Shown piece by piece: positions 23,490 to 34,480 of a stretch of 64,000 nucleotides of DNA (positions within the stretch are counted from its first letter, which is position 1; every line of letters begins with the position of its first letter). The notes beneath the pieces were generated by a model. That model saw only the letters and a list, made by a program, of their open reading frames with translations, made no database searches and was not told the DNA's origin. The DNA is from Phymorhynchus buccinoides (taxonomy: Eukaryota > Mollusca > Gastropoda > Neogastropoda > Raphitomidae), in assembly GCA_017654935.2 (NCBI GenBank), contig CM065706.1, forward strand, positions 14,188,936 to 14,252,935. The letters run 5' to 3'. Made by a program: the position numbers and the translations under genes.

Positions 23490-26400
23490 ATTTAAATTAA
23501 CTGGAATAAAAAATTTCTGGACAACATGAAGCAAAATGGACTTCATCTTCACAAGCCTCATGACACAAGGGACAGATAGAGTTATCAAAAGTAACATTAT
23601 TATAACTGTTACAGTGAACAAAAATATCAGATATCCCAAATCTAAATTTTGTTATGAAGCGTTTTAAATGTATTTTCGATTGCAAAGAAATATAATCTGG
23701 GACAGAATGCATAGGGTTTAAAGTACAATAAAAATCAAACCTATCACTTTCATGTATATGAGAATGCCAAATTTGCCATCTACAATCTATCAGTCTTTGA
23801 CGAAATTCACTAAGAAAAGATTTTGTATCCCCAACATCCTGGTTCTCCCAAACTACACCGTAACCATATTTAATTAACAAAACTCTTATCTTAGACACCC
23901 TATTTCCCTTCCCTCTGGCATCAAGTACGACTAGCATATTGTAGGATTTACGTGATAGCCTATGCAATTCCATTCGAGTTAATGTTAACCAGCAACGAAC
24001 AAAACTAACAATGGATGATAAATATATTGGAAATCCGTTCGTCTCACCATATACTAAATCATTAGGTGTTTGAATGGATACTCCTAGAAATTTCTTTAAT
24101 GCATACAAATGAATTCTTTCAACTTCAAAAGCAACAGCAGTGATACCCAATAATTCTGATCCATATTGTACAATCGGCTGTATTTGAGAATAATTTAAAA
24201 AATATTGTTAACGAATTGTTGTTTAATAGATTTAATTTTCTCATGATACATAACAGAGCAAATTTACTTCTACTAACAAGATCTTTGCAAGCAAAATTAA
24301 AACTTAAGCGTGTTAAAAAATAAATACAGACATACTTGTAGACATTAATCACTGGCATAGCATTGCCTTTAAAAACCCATTTTTCATTTGCTACAAGATA
24401 ACCGCCATTTCTAACAACTACAATAATAACGCTAAGCTATGAGAAGCTTTTCTAAGTTATTCAGTTGCGTTCATAGACCAATTACTGTTTCAGAGATCAA
24501 TGCTACATCGTCAGCTAATAAAAGAATAAATATCTCTAGCACATTATTTATAAACTGTGCACCACGTTTTCCTGAATTAATAACTTCTAATGTCAAATCA
24601 TTAATAAATAAAGAAAACAAAATGGGACTACAAACATCCCCTTGCTTAACTCCTGACGTGCAATTAATATAATTTGTTAACGAACTACCACATCTAACTC
24701 TTGCTTTGACAGAAGTGTACATGCTAATTATACATTTATGCAATTCACCACGAATTCCATTCTTAAACAAAATAGACCAAAGTATATTTCTATTGACAGT
24801 ATCAAATGCTTTTTGAAAGTCTATAAATGCTACATAAAGCTTACGATTTAAACAGAATGTTTTCTCTATAAATGACATTAAAATAAACATGATCTATTGT
24901 TGAATAATTCCTTTAAATCCCGCTTGAAATTCCCCAGTAATGTTATTTTCTTCAACCCATTCCTGCAGTCTTCTATTAATAATAGTGCTATACAACTTGC
25001 TACAAATATTGCTGAGAGAAATCCCTCGATAATTACTTGGATTGCTAGTATCCCCTTTCTTAAATAATGGCAGTACAATGGATCAAGAATCTGGAAAAAT
25101 ACCATCGTCAAACAATGTATTAAAAAATTTAGTAAAAAAATCAACAAAAATGTTAAACTTACAAGCATTCTTAATCATTTCGCCAATAATATCATCAGGT
25201 CCAGCCGATTTTTTGTTTTTCAATTTCCTTAATGCTAATAATACATCGTCTTTAGAAATAGGACGATCTAAATTACAATAAACATTATTATTACACACAT
25301 TGCTATCATCACAAACTATTAGAACGTCATGAACAACATTTTCGCTAGATTCAAGCAAATTTCTAACACAAACAAACCAATTATCTACACTAATATCATT
25401 AGCAGGTTGTTTCTTTCTTACATTGAATTTTATGCACAGTGTTCCAAAAATATTTCTGACAGTTTACAGAAGCAACCAATTCATCAATCAATGAACGATT
25501 AAACGCACTTTCTTTCCTCTTTAAAAGTTTCTTGTATTCACTTCTTGCTTTACAAAAAAGCAATCCTACCTGGAGATTCTAAAGTACAACAAGATTTATT
25601 TAGCAATCTACGAGCATTTCGTTTACTTAATTGACAATCTTTATCATACCAATCATCAGATTTGTAATGTCTATTTACATTCACTTGTTTTTTCATACAT
25701 TTTGCAGCATCTTTTAAACATTCAGTAAAAATAGAGACTGCTATATTAATCTTAGTTATTGCTTCCTTAATCCTTTGCCGCATTTCAGGTGAGCCAATCA
25801 CATCCAACTATCAGCATGTGTGTCATCCCAAACAAATTTTTCAAGAAAATAATCTACATTTTGGTCATTTTTGTGAGCTCTCGTTTCTTTAGAGCAATGA
25901 ATACTAAGAACTAAAGGCAAATGATCCGACTCAATACGTTTACACACTTGCAGTACACAAAAATCAGAAATATTAGCAAACAAATCCCCACACAATTAAA
26001 AACAAAAAGTCATTGACACTGTTACCTTGTTCAGCAATGCATGTGTAGCAACCGTTGTGGTGGCCATGACACATACCATTCATAATAGCTAAATCCACCC
26101 GTGTACACATATTAAGCAACATTTTACCATAGTTATTCAGCTGTGTATCTTGAGAATTTTTTGCAGCACACAAGGGACCACTTTTTATGAATATTATCAA
26201 ATTTCAAGTTATCATCACTAACACCACGAGAAAAAGAAGAAGTTCTGCTATTTAAATCACCACTGATAAAAATATACACCTCATCACATGCTAACAGACA
26301 ATCATACACAAATTCCTCTAGCAATGAAATTCCATTGTCAACATTGAAATGTCTTAAGTACAATACCACAAATAGATTTGTCAATTATTAATGCCATTTT

Positions 26401-26700
26401 GTTTATTTGACTGAGCATTCTACATTTTAACCATAGCACTATACTCCTTTCTTACTAGGCACAACAAACCACCTGAACGTCACCCACGATTTGTAAGCGC
26501 AATAGCAAGTTTACAGTACACATCATATCCAACAAAAGCAGAAGAACTGAAATATTCAAGAAAAGTTTCAACAAGAGAAACGAAATGAAACGAACTATCA
26601 AAGGAAATAAAATCTCTGTCACACAGTTTAGATAATAATCCATTCACATTCCAGTGTAGAAAACTAAACTTGTTGGCTTCATGGGGTAAATATTTTATTT
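23490..26700 (-). pseudogene. Non-LTR retrotransposon ORF2, decayed
   Basis: Order on the minus strand: endonuclease (26700-25800; FLHWNVNGLL, VETF, SGDLNSRT, CYTCIAEQGNSVNDFLF, ESDHLPLVL), RT (25358-24430; SAGPDDIIGEMIKNA, LYVAFIDFQKAFDTVNR, SGVKQGDVCSPILFSLFIND, LLLADDVALIS) and C-terminal region with zinc knuckle (24150-23497; CPLCHEACEDEVHFASCC). Several frameshifts and stops break it. The catalytic ADD is still present. ORF1 of the same element probably lies at 27490-28770, separated by a later insertion. Same family as the fragment at 15434-16444; clade not determined. Confidence 0.8.
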
Positions 26701-26758
26701 ATTTATTTCATTTGGGACACTAGAGGTGGGCAAAGAAGAGCGCGTGTTTTGATATATA

Positions 26759-27510
26759 CTGCTCACAAAAAGTAGGGGATATTGACTTTGCAATATCACC
26801 ATAGGTTCAATAACCAGACCATAAGTTTCATTTCATGTGAAAATGATAGTTCAGCCTTTTATTGGCTGTAAATTCGAAGACAAAAATCAATTTTAAAATG
26901 TCACGTGACTGCCAGAGGCGATAAACACCAGTGGGTATGTTATTCCAAATCACAAAACACCTTCACACAGTCAACAGATTGTTGGGCCACTGTTTGCTAC
27001 CAGGCATTCAAGGCAATGCTTTCTCATGCTCTGGAACAGTCTCCTGAAGATTTTCTGGAGGATTGTTTTTCCCGGCGTCCCTAGATCCTCTTACGACCGT
27101 TACAATGGTGCAAGCTAAAATTGAACAAATGCCAGCGTTGGGCAGATTTTATCCTCCAAAATAACAATTCGTGTCCATTGAGCACATTTTGTGCAAGATC
27201 ATCTTCACATCCACGAAACCTAGACCTTCCCATGGTCTACAAGGTCCCCTGACCATTTTCAATCAAATGCCCCACTATGCCTTGCAGGAAACTGGTCCAA
27301 CACATTTGTAACTGTTTTATGACTATTTTGTGACTTTTGGACATTGCACCCATTGATGTCCATCTTCTCTGGCAATCACGTGACGTTTCAAAATTAATTT
27401 TAGTTTTCGATTTTATATTCAGGGCATAATATACTTTTGTTCTCAAATTGAAAAGAACTTATAATTTTGGTATTGAAGCCATGGTGATCTTACAAATCAC
27501 AATACAGATC
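26759..27510. mobile_element. Tc1/mariner-like element with long inverted repeats
   Basis: Starts CTGCTCACAAAAAGTAGGGG after TA. The first about 190 bases reappear, inverted and diverged, at about 27330-27500 (shared strings CACGTGA, TCACCAT and TTCAATA in the same order). The middle has traces resembling the C-terminal coding end of a Tc1-type transposase on the minus strand, too decayed to annotate as a gene. It separates ORF1 from ORF2 of the surrounding retrotransposon. Confidence 0.55.
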
Positions 27511-28750
27511 GACACAGTTTTCTGATACAGAATTGTCAAAAGAAACACGATCAATTTGACTCGTTTCAGAATGGACATCGTCCGTGCTATCAACACTGTT
27601 TACATTTCTTTTACTCTCACCTTCTCTCACTCCACCTTCATACTTACCACTCTCACCCACCCTGTCATGCACGCCCTTTCTGACATGACGAATCATGTCA
27701 GTGCTTTTAATACGCTTTGCACGGGCTTTTTCACACTTACCCTATTCACTTCACCATCACCCGCCCCAACAAACCGATCCCCTCCATCCTGTGAAGAAAA
27801 CAGGTGTTACCCCCAAAGCTTGAAAACAGGAATTTTTACCCACGGAAATTTTGGGCAGGCCTTTTTCCTATTTTGTTTCTACAACTTTGTCACTGCTGTT
27901 CACAGTGAATTTCATGCCATCTATGAGGAGATAATTGAAGATCATGATTGCATGTTTTCCATCATTTCTAGCTTGCTTTACATATGGGGTCAACCGTCTT
28001 CAAATTTCTCTCACATGAACAGAAAAGTCCTCGCCAATGAAAATCTGACTACCCTTGAGTTTACTTCTAGCTTTGAGCACTGTCCTTTTTTGCTTGTAGA
28101 ACACAAAACATGCTATGATCGGTGAATCAGGCTCTGAATTTTAACCTATGAACCCGGTCAAACTCAATTTCACCATGAAGACCTAACTTATCAATCATAA
28201 GGTCTTTCCATACCTTTACAGTCTTCGTTTGTCTCGCCGCTTACCTTTCTTGCCATGCCGTAGAACATGAGGTTATTTCTTTTGGAACGTCCCTCCAGGT
28301 CGTCCACCTTTGTCTCCAACCTGGCAACCTTCTTCTTCAGGTTGTCGTTCTGCTGGCTTAGTCCGCTGAATCTCTTCATAGCTCGTACTGCATGCCTGAG
28401 CTTTCTTCTCTAAGGACATGGATGTCGGACTTCACGTCGGTAAAACCTTTGTCCATGTCAACAAAACGACTGTCCATCCTTTTACCCATGGAGTCAAGCA
28501 ACTTCATCAGGTTATCATTGCTGGGTTGTTGGTCATATTCTTTGAGGTTTTCGTTTCTAGGAGTGCCTGGACTTTCCATGCTCAGCCTAGAGGAAGTGGA
28601 ATTCATGCTCGTCCGTTGAGTTTGCTTTGTTTTTCCCTCTGGTCGGTTCGGGCCCGGGTTCGTCTCCAAATCTCCGCACTGAAGGAGGATATGAAATAAA
28701 CTCCCCCAGACAAAAATATGACAGGGTAAGTCCAAACCTGACACTGTCAC
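27490..28750 (-). pseudogene. Non-LTR retrotransposon ORF1 with 2A-like N-terminus
   Basis: Upstream part (28376-28750) has a hydrophobic stretch FVWGSLFHILLQCGDLETNPG, split here as FVWGSLFHILLQ and GDLETNPGP, followed by a polar region. A coiled coil continues at 28191-28379 (NDNLKKKVARLETKVDDLEG, then NNLMFYGMA). A later basic segment is at 27490-27696. Frames change at about 28376 and between 28191 and 27696, so the gene is broken. ORF1 proteins are RNA-binding; the 2A-like segment makes the ribosome skip a peptide bond and, in related elements, releases or targets the leader peptide. No good ATG precedes the 2A segment in the same frame. Confidence 0.65.
28649..28675 (-). other. 2A-like ribosome-skipping motif
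   Basis: Encodes GDLETNPGP, fitting the D-x-E-x-N-P-G-P consensus, right after a hydrophobic leader ending FHILLQC. Such motifs are known at the N-terminus of ORF1 in some invertebrate non-LTR elements. Confidence 0.75.
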
Positions 28751-28998
28751 TTCTCCTTGTCAGCGAAACAATGGCGATACGCATTGCAAGTTTCTGTTTG
28801 ACCCGTTTCAACATGGAGCACTGGAATACAGCATTGAAACAGCCACAGACATTCCTAAAGTCCAGAAATACTGATGCCACCCTCCTTCACACAGTACCTT
28901 GCCAAAACTGGCAGCACAAATCCCTCCTTAACCGCCGAAATAATGAATTAATTGCAGACAAACAAACAGGGATGTTTACGCTTGAAATCACAGCTCAC

Positions 28999-29019
28999 CC
29001 CCCCCTGCCCCCCCCCCCC

Positions 29020-29067
<48 letters not shown>

Positions 29068-29069
29068 CC

Positions 29070-29119
<50 letters not shown>

Positions 29120-29132
29120 GGGAGAGAGAGAG

Positions 29133-29172
<40 letters not shown>
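28999..29172. repeat. C-run, (GA)n and (GT)n compound repeat
   Basis: About 65 bases of nearly pure C, then GA repeats, then GT repeats. Confidence 0.97.
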
Positions 29173-29182
<10 letters not shown>

Positions 29183-29401
29183 CGTGTGTGTACATATGTG
29201 TGTGTCTGTTTCCAAAATTTTGTAATCGCAAATACATTGACTTCAACATTCAAAGTGTGAGGACTTGCTTGACAGGTTGCCCAAGCCACTTTAGACAGCC
29301 ATACGTACAACATTCGTCTTCACCTTTCCCAAAAATAATGAAAGCATCGTTATTATAAAGCATAATTGCCGCCCACCCACCCCCACCCCCACCCCACACA
29401 C

Positions 29402-29515
29402 CTGGTTGATGTGGGTCATCAGCGTGTGGGGGTCATGGTCAGGGTCAGCAGGAGAGGTCAAGGTCTGCACCGTGCTCAGGGAAGTGCGACCGATGTGACC
29501 ATTTTGCATCTTCAG
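29402..29515 (-). CDS. Hotdog thioesterase-like gene, exon b
   Basis: 114 bases, 38 codons, phase 0 at both ends; acceptor TGTATGTGCAG, donor CAG/GTGTGTGG. Encodes LKMQNGHIGRTSLSTVQTL through TLMTHINQ. The phrase IGRTS ... LMTHINQ fits the strand region of a first hotdog domain just after the exon a segment. It joins exon a (ends in phase 0) and exon c (starts in phase 0). The middle DPDHDPH part is acidic and repetitive, coded by a GGGTCATGGTCAGGGTCAG-type stretch, so it may be a variable loop. Confidence 0.7.
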
Positions 29516-29579
29516 CTGCACATACACAGAAACGACATCATGAGGATGTGTGCCTACATATCATCATGTACTATGGTGC

Positions 29580-29690
29580 ACACACGCACACGCACACACA
29601 CACACACACATACACGCGCACACGCACGCATGCACGCACACGCACACGCACACGCACACACACACACACACACACATGACACACACACAC
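29580..29690. repeat. (CA)n compound microsatellite
   Basis: CA repeats with CG and GCAT interruptions, in the intron between exons b and a. Confidence 0.95.
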
Positions 29691-29721
29691 CTCCAAAGGC
29701 GAATCGTACATTGCAGGAAAA
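29691..29721 (-). pseudogene. Partial duplicate of the exon a 3' end
   Basis: Repeats CTCCAAAGGCG and ATCGTACATTGCAGGAAA from the end of exon a (29921-29965) with about 14 bases missing, and like exon a it abuts a (CA)n run. The duplicated block is offset by 230 bp. Confidence 0.7.
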
Positions 29722-29785
29722 ATGACATGCACAGACATTTACAAACACACACACAGTGACACATACACACGAAAGTGATACAAAT

Positions 29786-29789
<4 letters not shown>

Positions 29790-29833
<44 letters not shown>

Positions 29834-29881
29834 GCGCGCACACGCACACACACACACGACACACAACACACACACACACAT

Positions 29882-29920
<39 letters not shown>
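29790..29920. repeat. (CA)n microsatellite abutting exon a
   Basis: CA run with CG and GACA interruptions. Read on the minus strand it begins GTGTGTG directly after the exon, so it supplies the splice donor. Confidence 0.95.
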
Positions 29921-29922
<2 letters not shown>

Positions 29923-30120
29923 CCAAAGGCGACTTGGAAACAGACGGATCGTACATTGCAGGAAATATGTCCACTTGAGAAGCAGCGACAAACATGAGAC
30001 ATTGCTGGGTCAGTTTGTCATACTCAAAAAACGAGAGGCCAGTTTCGTCAGTTGGCATGTGCATCCCATACAGTAAGCAAACCTCCGTGATTTTGAGAAG
30101 GTTTGCGAGTCCAGGGAGGC
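29921..30120 (-). CDS. Hotdog thioesterase-like gene, exon a
   Basis: 200 bases; the acceptor TACTTTCTTTGTTCCAG precedes it, and the first two bases complete a glycine codon from an unseen upstream exon. It encodes [20 protein letters not shown], then [20 protein letters not shown] and [18 protein letters not shown], ending in phase 0 at a GT that opens a long (GT)n run. With exons b, c and d it gives 274 codons that splice without a frame break. The start of the gene was not found, either upstream beyond the retrotransposon at 30250-35700 or outside the window. I infer a two-hotdog thioesterase-like protein because the later exon has the clear hotdog motif. Confidence 0.7.
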
Positions 30121-30449
30121 CTGGAACAAAGAAAGTAACACACTTTGATTTTGTCATAGTGTTTTTGTGGACGTTATTACCAAACCCTCCAGATGATATT
30201 AGCAGTAGTAAGTGTTCCACGCCTGACAGGCAGCATGGTCACGAGCTCTGATATTTTGTTTCACTGTAGTGTTGTACCTAGATCGTCTATTGTTGTGAAA
30301 AGTGTACAAGTGTAGCATGATGGAGTGGTGCGTGTATTGGTGCTTGTTTTGTGCAGTTCTTCCGCCTGATTTGCTAGTTATTTGGACTGCTTTTTTGTTT
30401 CAACTGTCCAACTCTCACGCCATTCCCCTACCAGCCTGCTTGCCAACAT

Positions 30450-32545
30450 GTGGAACCCATTTCTTCCATCCCCTATCCTCCTCACCCCTCCTCTCCCCCA
30501 TTCTTGTACGGGCCTCTCCCTCCACTTGTTGACTCTACTCCATCCAGTCAAACCGCCCCTCACCACTCCCCCACCGCGCCTCCTTCTCGAATCTCCTACA
30601 GTCGAGAACAACTGCTGTCTGTTGCCCCTGCACCACTGGACCTCTCTGTAATGGAGGCTATCAAAGGAGTGGGAATTGGCTATCATATTCCCCGAGTCCG
30701 CAAGCACTGTGGTGGCCGGCAGAAACAGAGAAAGATCAGCACAGTGTGTGGTAACAGACCTGATTCGGCCACCACTAAACCGCCACGCCTGACATAAACC
30801 AACACTGGGTCAGTCGACACGCCTTGCCTGTCTACCCCCCACCTTCCTCTCACTGCCATCCTGTGGAACAATCCCTGAACTGTACAAATACTAACTGTAC
30901 AACCACGCGTTTCCCTGACAACCTGATACCCATTCCAACTACCCATGGGCCCTCCAGCACAACACAACGCAACTATTCCAATGGTCTACAACTGACCCTC
31001 TTTAACGCAAGATCTGTCAGCGACCCACTGAAACGAGCAGAGATCCGCTCTTTCATTATGGACAACGACTGTGATGTATTCGTAATAACAGGATCCTGGC
31101 TTCAAAAACAAGGCAATAAAGCAAAGTGTGCTGACCTGACACTGTCTGGCTACACACTCTCTTCCTTCCCTCGCCCGTCACGCGGTGGGGGGATTGCGCT
31201 CATCTCTAAGAACTCTCTGGCCAAGCATCTTTCCACCTCCACTGCCTTCCCTTCCAACACCCAAGCTTCGAAGCAGTTCGCGTTACCCTGGCAACGTCGT
31301 CTTCTCCTGTCCACTTCATCTGCGTGTACCGACCTCCACCAAGCCACAAAAAAAAACTGACTGATGCTATGTTTCTCAGTGAATTCCCTGACCTTTTAGA
31401 GTACTGTAATAACCTTTCTGGAAAGTGTATTATATTAGGAGACATTAATGTTCATTTTGATACTCAGCACAGCCCTGTAACTGCTAAGACGATCAATGCT
31501 TTGGATATGTTTCATTTTAGTCAATCTGTTAAAGAGCCAACTCATGAATGTGGCCACATTCTGGACTGGGTCATTTATAGACCTGATGATGATTTGCTAC
31601 GCTCTACTCATGTCACTCCATCTCTTGCTTCTGACCATTTCTGTATTGTTTGTGAACTATGTTTGTCTGTCCCGTCTGACACCCCATCGCACAGACAGTC
31701 TCGTAATGTATGCGGCATGGACAAATCAGCATTTCAAGCAGAGTTGCCCGCGACTATCTGCCCTGAATCATGCCCCACGGTCAACGAACTTAACAGCGCT
31801 CTCACTCGCGTTATCAACACACATGCGCCGTTACGTCACCACCAAGAGCGTGCCAATAGACTGGAGCCATGGTATCCTTTAGTTAGTACTGAACTGAACT
31901 TGGCGAAGTCAGAAAAGCGTGTAGCTGAAAGAGCGTGGCTTAGGACCCCACTTACCATTACGAAACAAATCTTCAACGCTGCGAAACGAAAAATAGCGAA
32001 CATAGTGTTGACAGCAAGATCCTCCTTTTACACTGACCAAATAAACAATGCAGTGACCTCTAGCCGGTTGTTTTCTATCTGCAGCAAACTACTTGGGCGT
32101 GATAAAAGCACCCCTCTCCCTACCACCTAGGTACCACAGGGTTGTCAGTGACCTTCCAGATGTCTTTAACGACTACTTTGTTCAGAAAATCCAGCTGATC
32201 AGAAACGAACTTGATCAGGTTTCTTCTGCACCTACCACCCAGTTTGACCAAATAGGAACAACATCCACGTTCTTGGAATTTCAGCCAGTTACTGCCTTGA
32301 ATTGAAGAAGATCATTCTAAAAGCAAAACCCACTTCCCGTCCTCTTGACCCTATACCAACGCCACTTTTCATAGAATATCTTGATGAACTACTCCCTACT
32401 CTCACCCATATTGTCAACAGCTCTCTAACATCTGGCTCCTTTCCATCTGTGTTCAAAACTGTCATTGTCAAACCACTTTTAAAGAAATCATCCCTTGACC
32501 CAAACACTCTACCTGTATCCAACCTCTCTTTCATATCGAAACTCA
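30450..32545 (+). pseudogene. Copy B: leader, endonuclease and start of RT
   Basis: 30450-30797 has the basic VRKHCGGRQKQRK leader. 30824-31360 begins the endonuclease (LTLFNARSVSD, VITGSWLQKQ, GGGIALIS). After a frameshift, 31324-32130 gives CIILGDINVHFD, ILDWVIYRPDD and ASDHFCIVCEL. After another, 32130-32545 gives FNDYFVQKI, SRPLDPIPTPLF and VKPLLKKSSLDPN of the RT N-terminus, ending ISKLI at the transposon insertion. The enzyme cannot be made from this copy. Confidence 0.85.
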
Positions 32546-33288
32546 TTGCAGGGTTCATTCTTGGCGTCGGTCATCGGTCATTGACGCATAAACCTTCGAT
32601 TTTGACCGATAGTTTTAGCAGGCAGGCGGTCATCTGACCGATTGATTTTTCATCAAAGCAGTCAACAACTTCAAGGATTCTGTCGTCTGCTAAACTTGAG
32701 TTATTCCGCGGCCTCGGACCATAATCAGAACTAAAAAGTTGTATCTGGCGAAACGAACGCCGAAACGAAGAAATGGCGGCATTGCACATTCAGTAAAGCT
32801 TTTCCGATCCAACTTTTTGAAGACCAAATAAAGTTCCAGCGTGACCTAGTCTTCTAGTGCTAAGCAAGATCGTTCTGATCGTTTCTCGGCCTTTTGACAA
32901 CAATTCGTGTTTAAAACCAGCCATGCCTCCCCAAAAGAAGCCACGAGTAGGAAAGGGGCAAAAGAATATCAATATGTTTGCTAGTTTCGGACTCGCTCAG
33001 ACATCGTCGGCAACTTGTAGGATCGTTGGAATTAGGTCAAGCCACCCCAACTTTTCCACATCAAAACTCCGAACCCGATTTTCGCTTCGTGCCACAGCGG
33101 TCAGTCTGTTTGCTTTGGTTTTCCTGGTTGTCAGTCTTGTTTCTGACCATCCGGGGTTTTCCTTTCTAAAGCAGACACATGTCCGGTCATTCTAAAACGA
33201 TCTTTGTTTACATCTGAATGCTTGTTCACGAGAGCGAAGCGCTTCAAATTTTAGGTCTGATTTCTTCGTTGACCAAATCTGAACGGTA

Positions 33289-33506
33289 CAGGGCTCCCAA
33301 TCATCCCGCAAAACAAGGGGTCCCATGGACTCCTTCGCTTACAGTACAGAGGGTCCTAGAGGCGGGATAGAGGGTCCCAGTGGCATAACGAATGCTAAAA
33401 AGAATGTTTCTAGTGCATCCCTGGGACCCCCTGCACATTCTTTTAGAGGGTCCTGTAGAATTTTAGTGCTTCATAGACCCCCAAATGGGGGTCCCTGGGA
33501 GCCCTG
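33289..33506. mobile_element. MITE, 218 bp, ACGGTA target duplication
   Basis: Ends CAGGGCTCCCA ... TGGGAGCCCTG are perfect inverted repeats. ACGGTA flanks both sides (33283-33288, 33507-33512). GC-rich interior with repeated AGGGTCC blocks. CAGGG ends suggest hAT, but hAT normally duplicates 8 bp. Confidence 0.85.
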
Positions 33507-33714
33507 ACGGTAAATAGAAATTTTTTGCAAGTTCGACAGAGGAAAAAGCAGCATCATCAAGCCGTTCTTTTAGATATGTGAATGGCATCATCTCAAAAAC
33601 ATAAGTTTACTGCATTAATATGCAAATGTGTATGTACGCTTGTGTGTCTGTCTGCCTGTCTCTCTGTCCATATCTCGATCTGTTTGTCTCCCCCTCTCTC
33701 TCTCTCTCTCTCTG

Positions 33715-34075
33715 TAGTCAATTGTTGAGAAATGTTTTTTCCAAAAGGGGTGGGAAGCTTTATGCCTGTTTTGTGGATCTAAGGAAAGCCTTTGATTCTG
33801 TTCAACGTGAGCCTTTGTTCGATATATTATCAAAGATTAAAATACATGGAAAGTTTAAGAAAGCAATAATGGCTATGTATAATTCTATGTTATCTTGTAT
33901 AAGAGTGAAGGATGAATTGACTGATTTGTTTGATTGTCCAGTAGGCTTACGACAAGGTTGTTTACTTAGTCCAGTTCTCTTTTCAATTTTTATTAATGAA
34001 ATAGCATTCGCTGTGAATGAAAATGGTATTCAAAAAAGCAGGAGCATAGGGTTAAATTGTGAGCAGGAATATTAG
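33715..34075 (+). pseudogene. Non-LTR RT fragment of another family
   Basis: Encodes LYACFVDLRKAFDSVQREPL, SCIRVKDELTDLF and GLRQGCLLSPVLFSIFINEI, the central palm of an RT, truncated on both sides. It starts right after a (CT)n run (33685-33715) and stops before (GT)n. It resembles the RT of the 23490-26700 element more than the surrounding copy B. Confidence 0.75.
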
Positions 34076-34129
34076 TTTCCTTTGACTTTTTTTTTACATT
34101 AAACTGTGAAATGGCAAGGTACATTTTAC

Positions 34130-34132
<3 letters not shown>

Positions 34133-34186
<54 letters not shown>

Positions 34187-34268
34187 GTGTGTGTGTGCGT
34201 GCGTGTGTGTGTGTGTTGCGCGCGTGCGTGCGTGCGTGTGTGTTGTGTGTGGGGGGGGGGGGGGGGGG
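34133..34268. repeat. (GT)n microsatellite with G-run
   Basis: GT repeats with GC interruptions, ending in about 20 G. Confidence 0.95.
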
Positions 34269-34480
34269 AGGAAGAGAAATTAAAAAAAAAAAATAAAAAA
34301 AAAATCTGATGAAAACCTTCAACCATGGGGAAAGGCCACATCTGTTTGCTAACCTTCATGAACATGGTAATGTACCACAGTAAATCTGTGACCTATTGTT
34401 TTGGGAAAATGACCTATTGATTTTTCTGCCAACCGGTCAAATGACCTATGATGTCCTGTGGCAAGAATGAACCCTGCATT

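Larger units (their letters stand above)
32548..34477. mobile_element. TIR DNA transposon, 1,930 bp, 3-bp ATT duplication
   Basis: Left end GCAGGGTTCATTCTTG and right end CAAGAATGAACCCTGC are perfect 16-bp inverted repeats. ATT precedes (32545-32547) and follows (34478-34480), and removing the element restores the RT reading ISKLI/EKLVLHQLL. Inner subterminal sequence shares GACCTATTGATTTTTCTGCC-like blocks with the left. It contains a short frame MPPQKKPRVGKGQKNINMFA (32922 onward) like the start of many transposon proteins, but no transposase. Superfamily is uncertain: 3-bp duplications fit CACTA, Harbinger or Academ. Confidence 0.85.

Noticed and set aside
27556..28125. 189-codon plus-strand frame
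   Set aside because: Antisense to the ORF1 remnant of the non-LTR element; composition is unremarkable.
29564..30002. Cysteine/valine-rich extension of exon a
   Set aside because: Read-through of (GT)n after the splice donor.
32857..33195. 112-codon frame starting near a lysine-rich stretch
   Set aside because: Only its first 20 or so residues look protein-like; the rest has no pattern, so it is mentioned under the transposon and not called as a gene.
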